A stretch of DNA of 64,000 nucleotides from NCBI RefSeq assembly GCF_014640315.1, contig NZ_BMGS01000004.1, positions 372,001-436,000 of the forward strand. The letters are read 5' to 3'. The notes beneath the pieces are model-generated. The model did not search any database and was not told the origin of the DNA. It saw only the letters and a program-made list of their open reading frames with translations. Source of the DNA: Hymenobacter glacieicola. GTDB lineage: Bacteria > Bacteroidota > Bacteroidia > Cytophagales > Hymenobacteraceae. Of the stretch, positions 25,724 to 34,455 are shown piece by piece; the first letter of the stretch is position 1; each line of letters starts with the position of its first letter. Made by a program: the position numbers and the translations under genes.

Positions 25724-27025
25724 CTAGAGCAGCCGATCCGGCACGTTTTCGGGTGCCCGGCACACAAACTGAAAGGTTTGGCGGGTGCGCTGCTCCAGCA
25801 GTAGCTCCTGCCCTTCCGTGAGGCGCCGGATACTGGCCGCATCGTAGTTCTTGATGGTGTAAAGCTCCAGCCCGGTGTTATAGTGAATGGTAAATTGCCC
25901 GCGTAGGGTTTCCAGCAGCTTTTCCAGCCGGTAAGCCGAGAAATCGGTGCATACAGAAAAGCTGATGGCCGAGTTCTGCATCAGGTGAATTTTAAGCCGC
26001 ACGTGGGCCAGGGCCCCAAAAATTACCTCCAGGTTTTCCTCGGAAATGAAGGTCAGATCCTTCGACTCAAAGGAAATCAGGCACTGGCTGGTTTTGCGGA
26101 TAAAGGCCGGGGCCAGCAGTCCGTGGCGGCAGTCATGAATGCGCGTACCCTCGGCCGCTGGGTCCAGAAACGACTTTACCAGCAGCGGAATCCTGCGCAC
26201 GGCCAGGGGCTTAATGGTTTTGGGGTGAATGACGGAAGCCCCGTAGTACGCCATTTCAATGGTTTCCTGGTAGCTAACCTCGGGGTAGCGTACCGTATCG
26301 GCGAAGATTTTCGGGTCGGCGTTAAGCAAACCAGCCACATCCTTCCAAATCGTCACCGACTCGGCCCCGAGGCAATACGCGAAGATGGCGGCCGTGTAGT
26401 CGGAGCCTTCCCGGCCCAGAGTGGTAGTGTAGCCGCTGGCCGTGCCGCCCAAAAAACCCTGCGTTACTACCGGTCCGCGGCTTAGCGCCTCGGGTAGGGT
26501 GGCCCGCAGGTTGCGCTCCGTGGTCGGCCAGTCAACGCGGCCTTCCCGCCAAGTGTGGTCCGTGCGCAACAGGGGGCGGCAGTCGAGCCAATGCGCGCCC
26601 AAGGCCTGGGCTACAATCAGCGTCGCCAGCAACTCTCCAAAGCTCACTATCTGGTCGTACTGCTTGTCGAATTCCCCTGCAGTAAGGGTCGACAGCTTAT
26701 CCTGCACTTGTTCCAGTAAGTTAGTTAGGGTAGGCGGGCCTTCAAGCGGATCATCTGCCCCCCCGGTTACCGCCAGTTCCTGCGCTACCCGCTGATGAAA
26801 GTCGCAGATGGCGGCCAGTGGCTCGGAGTAGTCCTGCCCGGCCTGCGCCAATTGATACACTTCTTCCAGAGCATTAGTGGTTTTGCCCATGGCCGAAACC
26901 ACGATGAGCAGTTGGCTGCTGCTGCCGTGTTCCTGCACGATGCGGACCAGGTTGCGAATGGCCGCGGCATCCTTCACGGAGGCGCCGCCGAACTTGAAAA
27001 TCCGAAGAGGAAGCGGGTACTGCAT
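25724..27025 (-). CDS. Aspartate kinase (monofunctional, with ACT domains)
   Basis: A 433-residue aspartokinase catalysing the first step towards lysine, threonine and methionine. KFGGASVKDA at 11-20 is the family's N-terminal signature (KFGGxSV), LGREGSDYTAAIFAYCLGAESVTIWKDV the second, and the C-terminal ~140 residues look like tandem ACT regulatory folds (LTFISEENLEVIFGAL...). There is no homoserine dehydrogenase domain. The ATG at 27025 is used because TACATTTG, a good -7 box, lies four bases upstream of it inside the longer open frame. The gene is divergent from fbp and monocistronic. Confidence 0.95.
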   Translation of the reverse strand: MQYPLPLRIFKFGGASVKDAAAIRNLVRIVQEHGSSSQLLIVVSAMGKTTNALEEVYQLAQAGQDYSEPLAAICDFHQRVAQELAVTGGADDPLEGPPTLTNLLEQVQDKLSTLTAGEFDKQYDQIVSFGELLATLIVAQALGAHWLDCRPLLRTDHTWREGRVDWPTTERNLRATLPEALSRGPVVTQGFLGGTASGYTTTLGREGSDYTAAIFAYCLGAESVTIWKDVAGLLNADPKIFADTVRYPEVSYQETIEMAYYGASVIHPKTIKPLAVRRIPLLVKSFLDPAAEGTRIHDCRHGLLAPAFIRKTSQCLISFESKDLTFISEENLEVIFGALAHVRLKIHLMQNSAISFSVCTDFSAYRLEKLLETLRGQFTIHYNTGLELYTIKNYDAASIRRLTEGQELLLEQRTRQTFQFVCRAPENVPDRLL

Positions 27026-27029
27026 GAGC

Positions 27030-27037
27030 CAAATGTA
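27030..27037 (-). promoter_or_regulatory. -7 box TACATTTG four bases before the aspartokinase start
   Basis: A full match to TAnnTTTG on the minus strand, followed by GCTC and the ATG at 27025. No -33 TTTG is evident at the normal distance. It implies a near-leaderless transcript. Confidence 0.5.
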
Positions 27038-27141
27038 GGGCCAAGCGTCGTTTTGCCTAGTAAAACCAGAAAATTGCACGTGGAGAAGGGGCGCGAAAAC
27101 CTGGTAGCGAAATTTCGCTCAGGCTACTTCGGCAAATTGGT

Positions 27142-27149
27142 TAATTTTG
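27142..27149 (+). promoter_or_regulatory. -7 box TAATTTTG upstream of fbp
   Basis: A full -7 octamer 31 bases before the fbp ATG. The best -33 candidate (TTCG near 27114) is weak and slightly too far. Confidence 0.45.
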
Positions 27150-27180
27150 GCCTTTCCCACCCGCATCCTTTTTCCACCCC

Positions 27181-28209
27181 ATGACAAACCACGACAAGCT
27201 GGCCCTGCCCGTTGGCACCACCCTGGACCGCTTCATCATGCGCAAGCAGGAAGATTTTCCGTATGCCACCGGCGAGCTTTCCCAGCTGCTGCGCGATATA
27301 GCCCTGGCCGCGAAGATTGTAAACCGGGAAATCAACCGCTCGGGCCTGATTGATATAGCCGGGGCCTATGGTAACCGCAACGTGCAAGGCGAAGACCAGC
27401 AAAAGCTCGACGTTATTGCCAATATCCGCTTTATCCGGGCTCTGCGCAACGGCGGCGAGGTGTGCACCATCATTTCGGAGGAAGACGATGAGATGATTCA
27501 GACCGGCAACATGCAGGGTAAGTACGTGGTAGCCATTGACCCCCTGGACGGTTCCTCGAATATTGATGTCAACGTATCCATCGGTACCATCTTCAGCATT
27601 TACCGCCGCGTGTCACCCACCGGCAACGACGGAACGCACCAGGACTGCCTCCAAACTGGCACCCACCAGGTAGCGGCCGGCTACGTGATTTACGGCTCCA
27701 GTACCATGCTCGTGTACACCACCGGCAACGGCGTAAACGGCTTCACCTATGAGCCTTCCCTGGGCGAGTTCTTCCTCTCGCACCCCAACATTCAGACGCC
27801 TAAATCGGGGGCCATCTACTCCGTTAACGAAGGAGTATCCGAGTCGTTTTCGGAGGGTATGAAGGGCTTTGTAGCCTACTGCAAGGATCAGAATTACTCG
27901 GCCCGCTACATTGGCTCCCTGGTGGCTGACTTTCACCGGAATCTGCTGAAGGGTGGCATTTACATGTATCCTACCTCCAAGAAAGCCCCTAATGGTAAGT
28001 TGCGCCTCATGTATGAGTGTAACCCCTTGGCCTTCATTGTGGAGCAGGCCGGCGGTAAGTCCAGCAACGGCCGCCGCCGAACCCTGGAGATTGAGCCCCA
28101 CGACCTACACGAGCGGTGCCCTTTGTTTATTGGCTCCTCAGAAATGGTAGAGAAAGTAGAGGAGTTTCTGGCCCCCGAATTCGCCAACGATGCCGTTCTT
28201 AAGGCGTAG
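27181..28209 (+). CDS. fbp: Fructose-1,6-bisphosphatase, class I
   Basis: A 342-residue metal-dependent phosphatase that makes fructose 6-phosphate in gluconeogenesis. Metal- and substrate-binding motifs are intact: SEEDDE around 99-104 and the lithium-sensitive phosphatase signature [10 protein letters not shown] (120-129); later [35 protein letters not shown] carries the sugar-phosphate contacts. Length and motif order are those of class I enzymes. It is monocistronic, with a TAATTTTG box upstream and a perfect 20-base-arm hairpin downstream. Confidence 0.97.
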   Translation: MTNHDKLALPVGTTLDRFIMRKQEDFPYATGELSQLLRDIALAAKIVNREINRSGLIDIAGAYGNRNVQGEDQQKLDVIANIRFIRALRNGGEVCTIISEEDDEMIQTGNMQGKYVVAIDPLDGSSNIDVNVSIGTIFSIYRRVSPTGNDGTHQDCLQTGTHQVAAGYVIYGSSTMLVYTTGNGVNGFTYEPSLGEFFLSHPNIQTPKSGAIYSVNEGVSESFSEGMKGFVAYCKDQNYSARYIGSLVADFHRNLLKGGIYMYPTSKKAPNGKLRLMYECNPLAFIVEQAGGKSSNGRRRTLEIEPHDLHERCPLFIGSSEMVEKVEEFLAPEFANDAVLKA

Positions 28210-28226
28210 CCGGTCATAAACCAACT

Positions 28227-28270
28227 ACATAGAAAAGGCCGCTCAGCTTCCTGAGCGGCCTTTTCTATGT
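28227..28270. terminator. Bidirectional terminator between fbp and the DUF5606 gene
   Basis: Perfect 20-base arms (28227-28246 and 28251-28270) around CTTC; core GGCCGCTCAG/CTGAGCGGCC flanked by AGAAAA and TTTTCT. It serves two converging genes. Confidence 0.92.
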
Positions 28271-28284
28271 AATCAACAAAAAAG

Positions 28285-28899
28285 CTATTCGGCTTTCTTC
28301 TTGCTGGTCTTTTTGGCGGGCTTGGTTTCACCGGCTTCCGGGTTGCCAGCCGCGTTGGTTTCTTCGGCGGCTGGGATAATACCGGCCGTGCTCATGGCCT
28401 CGTCAGCAGTGGGCTCAGCCTCGGTCTTTTTAGTAGCCTTCTGAGCTGGTGTGGGCTGCTCGGCAGTGGTTGCCTCCAGGGCTGCGGTTTCTTCCTCAGC
28501 AGGCGCTTGGTACTCAAGGCGCTTACTAATGGTGTTGTACCACTGCACCAGCTTCTTGATGTCCGACATGTACACCCGGTCCCGGTCGTAGTCAGGAATA
28601 ATCTCGCCCATGAAGGCCGTCAGGTCCCGGTCGTCCGACTTATGGGTCAGGGCCAGCTCGGCGCCGTGCTTCTGGTGGATGCGGTCAAACACCTCCGACA
28701 GGGGCACCGTCTGGTCGTAGTCCTGGGTATAAATGGAAATTTCCTGGAGCAGCGACACCTTGTTGCGGGCGGAGGCCACCGAGCGGGTGCCTTTCTCGTC
28801 GAGGGCTTCAATGATAACGCCTGCGCGGGTTGGTTTCACGAGGCGGTACAGACCGGGCATTCCGCTGATGGCGGCAACTTCCTTCAGGTCGTAGGGCAT
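28285..28899 (-). CDS. DUF5606 domain protein
   Basis: A 204-residue protein. The N-terminal ~135 residues form the DUF5606 module of Bacteroidota: MPYDLKEVAAISGMPGLYRLVKPTRAGVIIEALD, then RVYMSDIKKLVQWYNTI. The pattern resembles a small beta-barrel followed by a helical region; its function is unknown. The C-terminal ~65 residues are a low-complexity, disordered Ala/Glu/Thr/Lys tail ending in a cluster of lysines, which might contact nucleic acid or membrane. It shares a strand with a TonB-domain gene 30 bases upstream and may be co-transcribed with it. Confidence 0.85.
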   Translation of the reverse strand: MPYDLKEVAAISGMPGLYRLVKPTRAGVIIEALDEKGTRSVASARNKVSLLQEISIYTQDYDQTVPLSEVFDRIHQKHGAELALTHKSDDRDLTAFMGEIIPDYDRDRVYMSDIKKLVQWYNTISKRLEYQAPAEEETAALEATTAEQPTPAQKATKKTEAEPTADEAMSTAGIIPAAEETNAAGNPEAGETKPAKKTSKKKAE

Positions 28900-28929
28900 A
28901 AGAAAAAGCAGTTATTGGAAAGTGCGAAG

Positions 28930-29406
28930 TTACTCAGTTGCGGCAGCTTGGCCGGGCGCGGGCAGCTTAAAGGTGATAGGCAGGCTGGTCAGAATGGCGT
29001 AATCGGGCTTGTTGAACTTCAGCAGGCGTACCACCCGTAGGGCTTCTTCCCCGCAGCCACCACCAATGTTCTTCACTAGCTTAATCCCCGACATGGTGCC
29101 GTCGGTATTCAGCGTGAAGCTCACAATGCACTGGCCCTGAATGCGGTTACGCCGGGCCATGATGGGGTATTTCAACTCCTTTTCGATGAAGGCATACATG
29201 GCCTCCTGTCCGCCCTGGTAGTACTCCGCTACCGGAATGGCCTTAGGCGCATGTGCCGGGGCTGTTTGAGCAGGCGCGTCGGTGGGAGCGGCGGCAGCCT
29301 CAGGAACCGGGCCATCGGTTTTGATCTTTACTTTGGTTTTCTGAGCCACAGCCGCGGTAGAACAAGCCAGCAGGCCCATACCCAGCAGGATGGTGAATTT
29401 TTTCAT
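28930..29406 (-). CDS. Periplasmic TonB C-terminal domain protein
   Basis: A 158-residue protein with a cleavable-looking signal (MKKFTILLGMGLLACSTAAVAQ) rather than a TonB-type anchor, a short Ala/Pro-rich linker, then a TonB C-terminal fold: YPIMARRNRIQGQCIVSFTLNTDGTMSGIKLVKNIGGGCGEEALRVVRLL. The YP..AR...QG.v.v.f.i..dG....kv motif order is diagnostic. Without an N-terminal helix coupled to ExbB/D it is unlikely to be a true energy transducer and may have an accessory role at outer-membrane receptors. It precedes the DUF5606 gene on the same strand. Confidence 0.85.
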   Translation of the reverse strand: MKKFTILLGMGLLACSTAAVAQKTKVKIKTDGPVPEAAAAPTDAPAQTAPAHAPKAIPVAEYYQGGQEAMYAFIEKELKYPIMARRNRIQGQCIVSFTLNTDGTMSGIKLVKNIGGGCGEEALRVVRLLKFNKPDYAILTSLPITFKLPAPGQAAATE

Positions 29407-29478
29407 GGAATAAGCGAAGAAAGACAGAAAATGCCCAGTGGTAGAGCCCGGCCGCAACCAGGCAATTACGGGGCCAAT

Positions 29479-30096
29479 TTACGCATTATCGGCCTCTTGC
29501 GCGAGCTGTTGATTTACGTCGGCAATAAACTGTAGAATCTCTTCCCGCCCCGTCTTATCCTCGGCTGAGGTGATAAAATGCCGGGGTACTTCATCCCAGC
29601 TTTGCTGCATAGTCTGCAGGTAGGTTACGACGTTTTGCTGCGTGCGCGAGCCGGATTGTTTGTCGGCCTTCGTAAATACCATCACGAAGGGGATTCCCTC
29701 GGCTCCGAGCTGCTCCATAAATTCCAGATCAACTGCCTGAGGAGAATGGCGGGAGTCTAGCAGCACAAATACGCAGGCCAGATTTTCTCTTTTGCGTAAA
29801 TAATAATTAATCATTCGGCCCCATTTCACCCGCGAATCTTTGCTTACGCGAGCGTAACCATAGCCGGGTAAATCAACCAAATACCAATTATTATTTATAA
29901 GAAAGTGATTGATTAATTGCGTCTTGCCTGGTAGCGAAGACGTTTTTGCCAAACCTTTCTGCCCCGTCAGCATATTAATCAGGGAAGACTTGCCCACGTT
30001 GGAGCGGCCAATAAAGGCATACTCCGGGAGCGTAGGGGGCGGACAATCCTCAAGACGAGAATTGCTCATCAGAAATTTTGCTTCCTGGATATTCAT
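29479..30096 (-). CDS. engB: Ribosome biogenesis GTPase EngB (YihA/YsxC)
   Basis: A 205-residue single-domain Era-like GTPase required for 50S subunit assembly. G1 is GRSNVGKSS (30-38), G2 includes the conserved Thr in KTSSLPGKTQLINHF, G3 is DLPGYGYA, G4 is TKADK, and a G5-like SAED follows. Length is that expected. The ATG at 30096 follows a perfect TACCTTTG -7 box by 22 bases. Confidence 0.96.
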   Translation of the reverse strand: MNIQEAKFLMSNSRLEDCPPPTLPEYAFIGRSNVGKSSLINMLTGQKGLAKTSSLPGKTQLINHFLINNNWYLVDLPGYGYARVSKDSRVKWGRMINYYLRKRENLACVFVLLDSRHSPQAVDLEFMEQLGAEGIPFVMVFTKADKQSGSRTQQNVVTYLQTMQQSWDEVPRHFITSAEDKTGREEILQFIADVNQQLAQEADNA

Positions 30097-30118
30097 AGGT
30101 AAATGGTCAGCAGAAATA

Positions 30119-30126
30119 CAAAGGTA
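30119..30126 (-). promoter_or_regulatory. -7 box TACCTTTG upstream of engB
   Basis: A full match to the Bacteroidota -7 octamer on the minus strand, 22 bases before the engB ATG; the -33 region lacks an obvious TTTG. Confidence 0.5.
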
Positions 30127-30173
30127 GATATTCAGCGGGTACCGGATGAATTCATAATTTTTTGGAGAAAAAC

Positions 30174-30203
30174 CTTGTAGTTTAAGTAGTCAGACTATAT
30201 TTG
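30174..30203 (+). promoter_or_regulatory. Promoter facing the leader of the PorE-like gene
   Basis: CTTG (30174-30177), 18-base spacer, TATATTTG (30196-30203). The -7 box is a full match and the -33 box is one base off. A transcript from here would start near 30208, about 340 bases before the PorE-like ATG. Confidence 0.6.
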
Positions 30204-30545
30204 TGCGGTCAGTAGCGACCAAAGGTGAAGTATGGAATTAGGATTCTTTACCTCTTTTAGCCTTCATTTTCAAGTATTTTGAAGAATTGGATGCGGCTAA
30301 GGTCGTATTATAAAATTTCTATCTTTGCCCGCCGTTTGTCAAGCGCAAAGGCAATATGTCCGGGTAAATTGGCAAGACTGATGGTGCTTATCTCACATCA
30401 GTCGCGCTTTTTTGCCGCACCTGCCTCAACCCTAAGGCAGGTTTTCAGTATAAGAGGCAACTCTTGAAAAACTGCCTGCACAGCCGGTGTATGGCATTTC
30501 TCAACTCCTCCTTTGCAACTCCTTATTTCCCTAAACCCTCCAACA
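30204..30545 (+). other. Long untranslated leader or small-RNA region before the PorE-like gene
   Basis: The only gene-free stretch over 300 bases. It contains a 16-codon ORF (30232-30282, MELGFFTSFSLHFQVF) just after the promoter; a second full -7 box TATCTTTG at 30320-30327 without a -33; a hairpin GACTGATG/CATCAGTC (30377-30384, 30396-30403) followed by GCGCTTTTTTG, which looks like an intrinsic terminator; and a second hairpin CTGCCT/AGGCAG (30421-30426, 30435-30440). A small RNA ending near 30413, or an attenuated leader, would fit. I recognise no known RNA family. Confidence 0.4.
30377..30413 (+). terminator. Terminator-like hairpin within the leader
   Basis: GACTGATG and CATCAGTC form a perfect 8-base stem with an 11-base loop, and GCGCTTTTTTG follows. 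It lies upstream of, not after, a long gene, so it suggests attenuation or the end of a small RNA. Confidence 0.5.
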
Positions 30546-32825
30546 ATGGACAATTTAGTCAGAAGGTTATTGAAAGCCTCGTGCGCCTTCGCGCTTACGG
30601 CTGCTATGGCCCAGCCTGCCCTGGCTCAAAGCACACGCAAGCAACTGAAGACTGCTAACAAGTTCTTTTCACAAGAGAACTATCGGGCCTCCATTCCTTA
30701 CTATGAGCAGGTGTTGGCCAAAGAGCCTAATAATGCACAGGCTTTGTTCCGGGCGGGTATTGCCTATATGTCCTTCGACAAAGAAAAAGCCAGCGATTAT
30801 ATCTATAAGGCGCAGCGTCTAAAGAAGAACGTATCAAAAGATGTAGAGTACTGGTTGGGCCGGGTAGATCACCTGAACTACAATTTTGATGAGGCCATTG
30901 CCCACTTCCAGGCGTACAACGCGACGCTGAAAAGCAAGGATACCCGCAAGAAGGAGCTAGCCCAGCTGATTCAGCACAGCAAGAATGCCAAAGTGCAATT
31001 CAACAGCCCTAAGGATATTTTTGTAAAAAATCTGGGCCCTACTATCAACACTCCCTACTCGGAGCACAGCCCTGTAATATCCGGTGATGATAAGCTGTTG
31101 CTTTTCACCTCGCGCGGTGAAAACGTAACGGGAGCTGGCAACGCCGAAGGTAAAAAAGGTGGTAATCTGGCTTCAGATGGCGAATATTTCGAAGACATCT
31201 TTGAAGCCAAGCGGGTTGACGACGAGAACTGGGAAAAGCCCCGTTCGTTGAGCGGTGTACTGAACGGCAAGGGCCACGATGCCTCTATCCAGGTGTTCGA
31301 CAACGACACCAAAATGCTTATGTACCGGCAGGATGAAAATGGGGACATTTTCTACACGGAGAAGGCCGGTGGTGATTGGACAGCTCCTAAGAAGCTGAAC
31401 AACAATATCAACTCTAAAGCTTTTGAATCAGACGCCTTCATTACTCCAGATGGCTTAACAATCTACTTCTCTACCAGCAAATTCTCTGAAGAAGGGACGC
31501 TGGATATCTACTACGCTACTCGTCAGCCAGGTGGCGATTGGGGCCCAGCTAAAACGCTCGGTAACGCCGTTAACACGGTATATGACGATGACAGCCCTTA
31601 CTTGAGCAAGGACGGCAAGACGTTGTACTTCTCATCGCGTGGTCACAACACCATGGGTGGCTACGATATCTTCAAGTCGGATTGGGATTCAGTGGGCAAT
31701 AAGTGGGGCCGTCCCGAGAACATGGGCTACCCCGTCAACACGCCTGATGATGATACCTATTACCGCTTGAGCCCCGACGGTAGCTACGCTTACTTGTCCT
31801 CGTACCGCATTGGTGGCTACGGTGAGAAGGACATTTATACTATTAACTACATCAAGAATGCCATTATCCGGGGTCGGGTACTGTCCTCACGCGACAGCAC
31901 CATTATTCCCGGTGTAGAATTGGTGTTCAGCGGCACCCAGGCTGATAAAACTGCACTGAGCTACCGTGATGTAACCAAGCCAGAAACTGGTGACTATCAG
32001 GTCAATGTGCTTTCGGGTCGTACCTATCAGGTAGCTGTATCGAAAGATGGAAAGAACATCGAGACGCAAGAATTTGCTGTTCCGATTTCTACCAACGATT
32101 CAACTGTTGTTGAGAAAGATTTCTACGTGAACTACGTGGATACCACGGGCAGAGAGTTTGTGCAGTTCCAGAAGATTTACTTCGACACAGACAAGTACAA
32201 ACTGCGTCCGGAGTCGATTACGGAGCTGAACAATATCAGCAGCATCCTGAAGGCCAACCCGGGAGTGAATATCTCCATTGAGGGCCACTGTGACTCACGT
32301 AACACCGACGAGTACAACATTGTACTGGGCCAGAACCGTGCTGATGCTGCTTATAACTACCTGAAGAAGTCAGGTATTGCTGAAACGCGCATGGTAACGG
32401 TAAGCTACGGTGAGCGTCGCCCGGCGGCGGCTAACGATTCGCCGGAAAACATGCAGCTTAACCGTCGCGTGGAGTTCCGCGTGATTGTGAAAGAAGGTGA
32501 CACTGCTCCACGCCTGAATAATCCTTCGGCTGGTGCTGGCACGGGTACTGGCGCAGGAGCCGGCACTACCAACGCTTCTTCATCTTCCTCATCTACCACG
32601 GGTACGGCCACTTCGGTGCCCCTGCAGCCCGGCAAGAGCAAGGCTAAGCTGCCCGACGGCACCAAGGTAAAAACCAAGGTGGACGAGGACAGCGACAAAG
32701 TGAAAGTAAAAACCAAAGGCGCCAACGACGAGAAGAGCAAGACCGTCACCAAAGACGGTACCATCGACTCGAAAGCCAAGGAAGCTGATGGTTCGAAAAC
32801 CAAAGTGAAGACGGACAACGACTAA
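30546..32825 (+). CDS. PorE-like outer-membrane protein: TPR, PD40 propeller, carboxypeptidase-regulatory-like and OmpA domains
   Basis: A 759-residue exported protein (signal to about residue 28, AQPALAQ). Domains in order: TPR-like helices (~30-140, SQENYRASIPYYEQVLAKEPNNAQALFRAGIAY); PD40/WD40-like propeller (~185-430) with repeated DGLTIYFSTS / DGKTLYFSSRG blades; a carboxypeptidase-regulatory-like beta-sandwich (~440-530, IRGRVLSSRDSTIIPGVEL); an OmpA peptidoglycan-binding domain (~540-660, IYFDTDKYKLRPES... with IEGHCDSRNTDEYN); and a Gly/Thr/Ser then Lys/Asp-rich tail. This order is that of the type IX secretion protein PorE, though Bacteroidota have many paralogues and no lipobox is seen here. 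It follows an unusual leader and is followed by ubiE and porT. Confidence 0.85.
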   Translation: MDNLVRRLLKASCAFALTAAMAQPALAQSTRKQLKTANKFFSQENYRASIPYYEQVLAKEPNNAQALFRAGIAYMSFDKEKASDYIYKAQRLKKNVSKDVEYWLGRVDHLNYNFDEAIAHFQAYNATLKSKDTRKKELAQLIQHSKNAKVQFNSPKDIFVKNLGPTINTPYSEHSPVISGDDKLLLFTSRGENVTGAGNAEGKKGGNLASDGEYFEDIFEAKRVDDENWEKPRSLSGVLNGKGHDASIQVFDNDTKMLMYRQDENGDIFYTEKAGGDWTAPKKLNNNINSKAFESDAFITPDGLTIYFSTSKFSEEGTLDIYYATRQPGGDWGPAKTLGNAVNTVYDDDSPYLSKDGKTLYFSSRGHNTMGGYDIFKSDWDSVGNKWGRPENMGYPVNTPDDDTYYRLSPDGSYAYLSSYRIGGYGEKDIYTINYIKNAIIRGRVLSSRDSTIIPGVELVFSGTQADKTALSYRDVTKPETGDYQVNVLSGRTYQVAVSKDGKNIETQEFAVPISTNDSTVVEKDFYVNYVDTTGREFVQFQKIYFDTDKYKLRPESITELNNISSILKANPGVNISIEGHCDSRNTDEYNIVLGQNRADAAYNYLKKSGIAETRMVTVSYGERRPAAANDSPENMQLNRRVEFRVIVKEGDTAPRLNNPSAGAGTGTGAGAGTTNASSSSSSTTGTATSVPLQPGKSKAKLPDGTKVKTKVDEDSDKVKVKTKGANDEKSKTVTKDGTIDSKAKEADGSKTKVKTDND

Positions 32826-32847
32826 TCGTTTGTTTTCAGAATGCAAA

Positions 32848-32881
32848 ACGGGTCGGGCTAATAGTCCGACCCGTTTTTTTT
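32848..32881 (+). terminator. Intrinsic terminator of the PorE-like gene
   Basis: Arms ACGGGTCGG/CCGACCCGT (32848-32856, 32866-32874) followed by a run of seven or more T. Confidence 0.9.
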
Positions 32882-32954
32882 CAACATAATGCAGGCGGGC
32901 CCGTTGTATTTGGGCAATTTCGCCCCCGTTTCCTCGTTCATCGCCCTGAGAAAT

Positions 32955-33683
32955 ATGTCCGTAGTACCCTACAAAGATGACGCCGCCGGTAAAAAATCGC
33001 AGGTGGCCCAGATGTTCAACAGCATTGCTGGCAAGTATGACTTCCTGAACCACTTCTTGAGCGTGGGTACGGATATCTACTGGCGCCGCAAGGCCGTGGA
33101 TGAGCTCAAGCAGCTGCGGCCCGCCCGGATTCTGGATATTGCCACCGGCACGGCCGATTTTGCCATCGAAACTCTGCGGGCTGCTACCCCCGATGCCCAG
33201 ATTACGGGTGTAGATATTTCGGAAGGGATGCTGGAGGTAGGGAGGCGCAAATTGCAGCAGAAGGGCCTGACCCAACGGATTCAGTTGGAACTGGGTGATT
33301 CGGAAAACCTGCCGTTCCCGGACAATCACTTCGATGCAGTGACGGCATCCTTTGGGGTGCGCAACTTTGAGAACCTGGAAAAGGGGCTAGCCGAAATGTA
33401 TCGGGTATTGCGGCCGGGCGGCAAAATGGTGGTGCTGGAGTTCTCCAAACCCACGGCCTTTCCCATGAAGCAGGCCTACAACTTCTACTTTAAGAATATT
33501 TTGCCGGTGTTTGGAAAGCTGATTTCCAAGGACCGCGCCGCCTACACCTACCTGCCTGAGTCAGTGCAGGCATTTCCGGATGGCCAGGACTTTCTGGCTA
33601 TTCTGCGTAAAATCGGCTTTAACTCTCCCGCATGGCAACCCCTCACGTTCGGCATCAGCTCCATTTACACGGCTCAAAAGTAA
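32955..33683 (+). CDS. ubiE: Demethylmenaquinone/ubiquinone methyltransferase
   Basis: A 242-residue class I SAM methyltransferase that methylates demethylmenaquinone in the last step of menaquinone synthesis. Signatures include [28 protein letters not shown] near the start, the SAM motif [12 protein letters not shown] (59-70) and the family motif [38 protein letters not shown]. The ATG at 32955 matches the family start; the frame opens at 32889 without conserved residues. In this phylum menaquinone is the likely quinone, so menG would be an equivalent name. The porT gene begins inside its 3' end. Confidence 0.96.
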   Translation: MSVVPYKDDAAGKKSQVAQMFNSIAGKYDFLNHFLSVGTDIYWRRKAVDELKQLRPARILDIATGTADFAIETLRAATPDAQITGVDISEGMLEVGRRKLQQKGLTQRIQLELGDSENLPFPDNHFDAVTASFGVRNFENLEKGLAEMYRVLRPGGKMVVLEFSKPTAFPMKQAYNFYFKNILPVFGKLISKDRAAYTYLPESVQAFPDGQDFLAILRKIGFNSPAWQPLTFGISSIYTAQK

Positions 33684-34444
33684 CCCGACTAGCCCTGCTA
33701 GCGCTGGCCTTAGGAGCGTTGCCCTTCGGTGCCCAGGCCCAACGTAAAAGCCGCAGCTCCGCCAGCCGGGGCAGTAACGGGCAAGTAAAGTCTGTGACTG
33801 TCGACAACTTGCCCGGCTACGACAGCCGCTGGCTGCACCTAGGCATGTACGTGGCGCCCCATTTTTCCCGCTACAAGATTGAGCAGGCCCCCGGCTACCC
33901 CAGCCAGGGCGTATCGGCTAATTCCATCATCAGTCCCGGTTTTTCGGTGGGCTTCCTCGGCGACCTGCGGATTGGCGACTACGGGGCCCTGAACTTCTCG
34001 CCCGGCGTGAGCTTCCTGACGCGCCGAATTGAGTTTAATAGCTACGGCTACGCGCCTAGTAGTCCTAACGATCCGGAGGAAATAGCGGATCAGGAAATTG
34101 GCAGCACGCAGATTGACCTACCGATTCTGTTTAAGCTGAAGTCACAGCGGCGGCGCAACTCCCGGGTGTACATCATCGGGGGCGTGAAACCGAGCTTTAA
34201 CATCGGAAACCGTCGCAAAGACCCGGAGGTAAACCTGCTGCAGGCCCAAAGCAGCGACGTGGCCCTGGAGTACGGCGTTGGTATGGACCTGTTCTATCCG
34301 TTCTTTAAGTTCTCGCCGGAGCTTCGGTTTTCCCACGGCCTCACCAACCTCTACAAGCCCGGCACCGATGTGTACAGCCGCAGCCTGCAGAGCATGAAAA
34401 GCAACACGGTGACCCTATACCTGAATATTTGGTCGGGGCGTTAA
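33632..34444 (+). CDS. porT: Type IX secretion outer-membrane protein PorT
   Basis: A 270-residue beta-barrel protein. The N-terminus has a basic/His-rich region, a hydrophobic segment ([17 protein letters not shown]) and a cleavage-like AQA. The mature chain shows outer-membrane barrel alternation with [64 protein letters not shown] and [24 protein letters not shown], typical of PorT, needed for the T9SS in Porphyromonas and gliding bacteria. It starts at the ATG at 33632, so it overlaps ubiE by 52 bases and is translationally linked to it. The ubiE-porT order is a known Bacteroidota arrangement. Confidence 0.88.
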   Translation: MATPHVRHQLHLHGSKVTRLALLALALGALPFGAQAQRKSRSSASRGSNGQVKSVTVDNLPGYDSRWLHLGMYVAPHFSRYKIEQAPGYPSQGVSANSIISPGFSVGFLGDLRIGDYGALNFSPGVSFLTRRIEFNSYGYAPSSPNDPEEIADQEIGSTQIDLPILFKLKSQRRRNSRVYIIGGVKPSFNIGNRRKDPEVNLLQAQSSDVALEYGVGMDLFYPFFKFSPELRFSHGLTNLYKPGTDVYSRSLQSMKSNTVTLYLNIWSGR

Positions 34445-34455
34445 ACTTTCTTCAC

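Noticed and set aside
28930-29406. True TonB energy transducer
   Set aside because: Only the C-terminal domain and a signal peptide are present; there is no membrane anchor coupled to ExbB/D and no such genes adjacent.
30357-30405. tRNA-like stretch (GGTAAATTGGCAAGAC ...)
   Set aside because: Resembles a D-arm but there is no T-loop (GGTTCGA), no acceptor pairing and a terminator follows at once.
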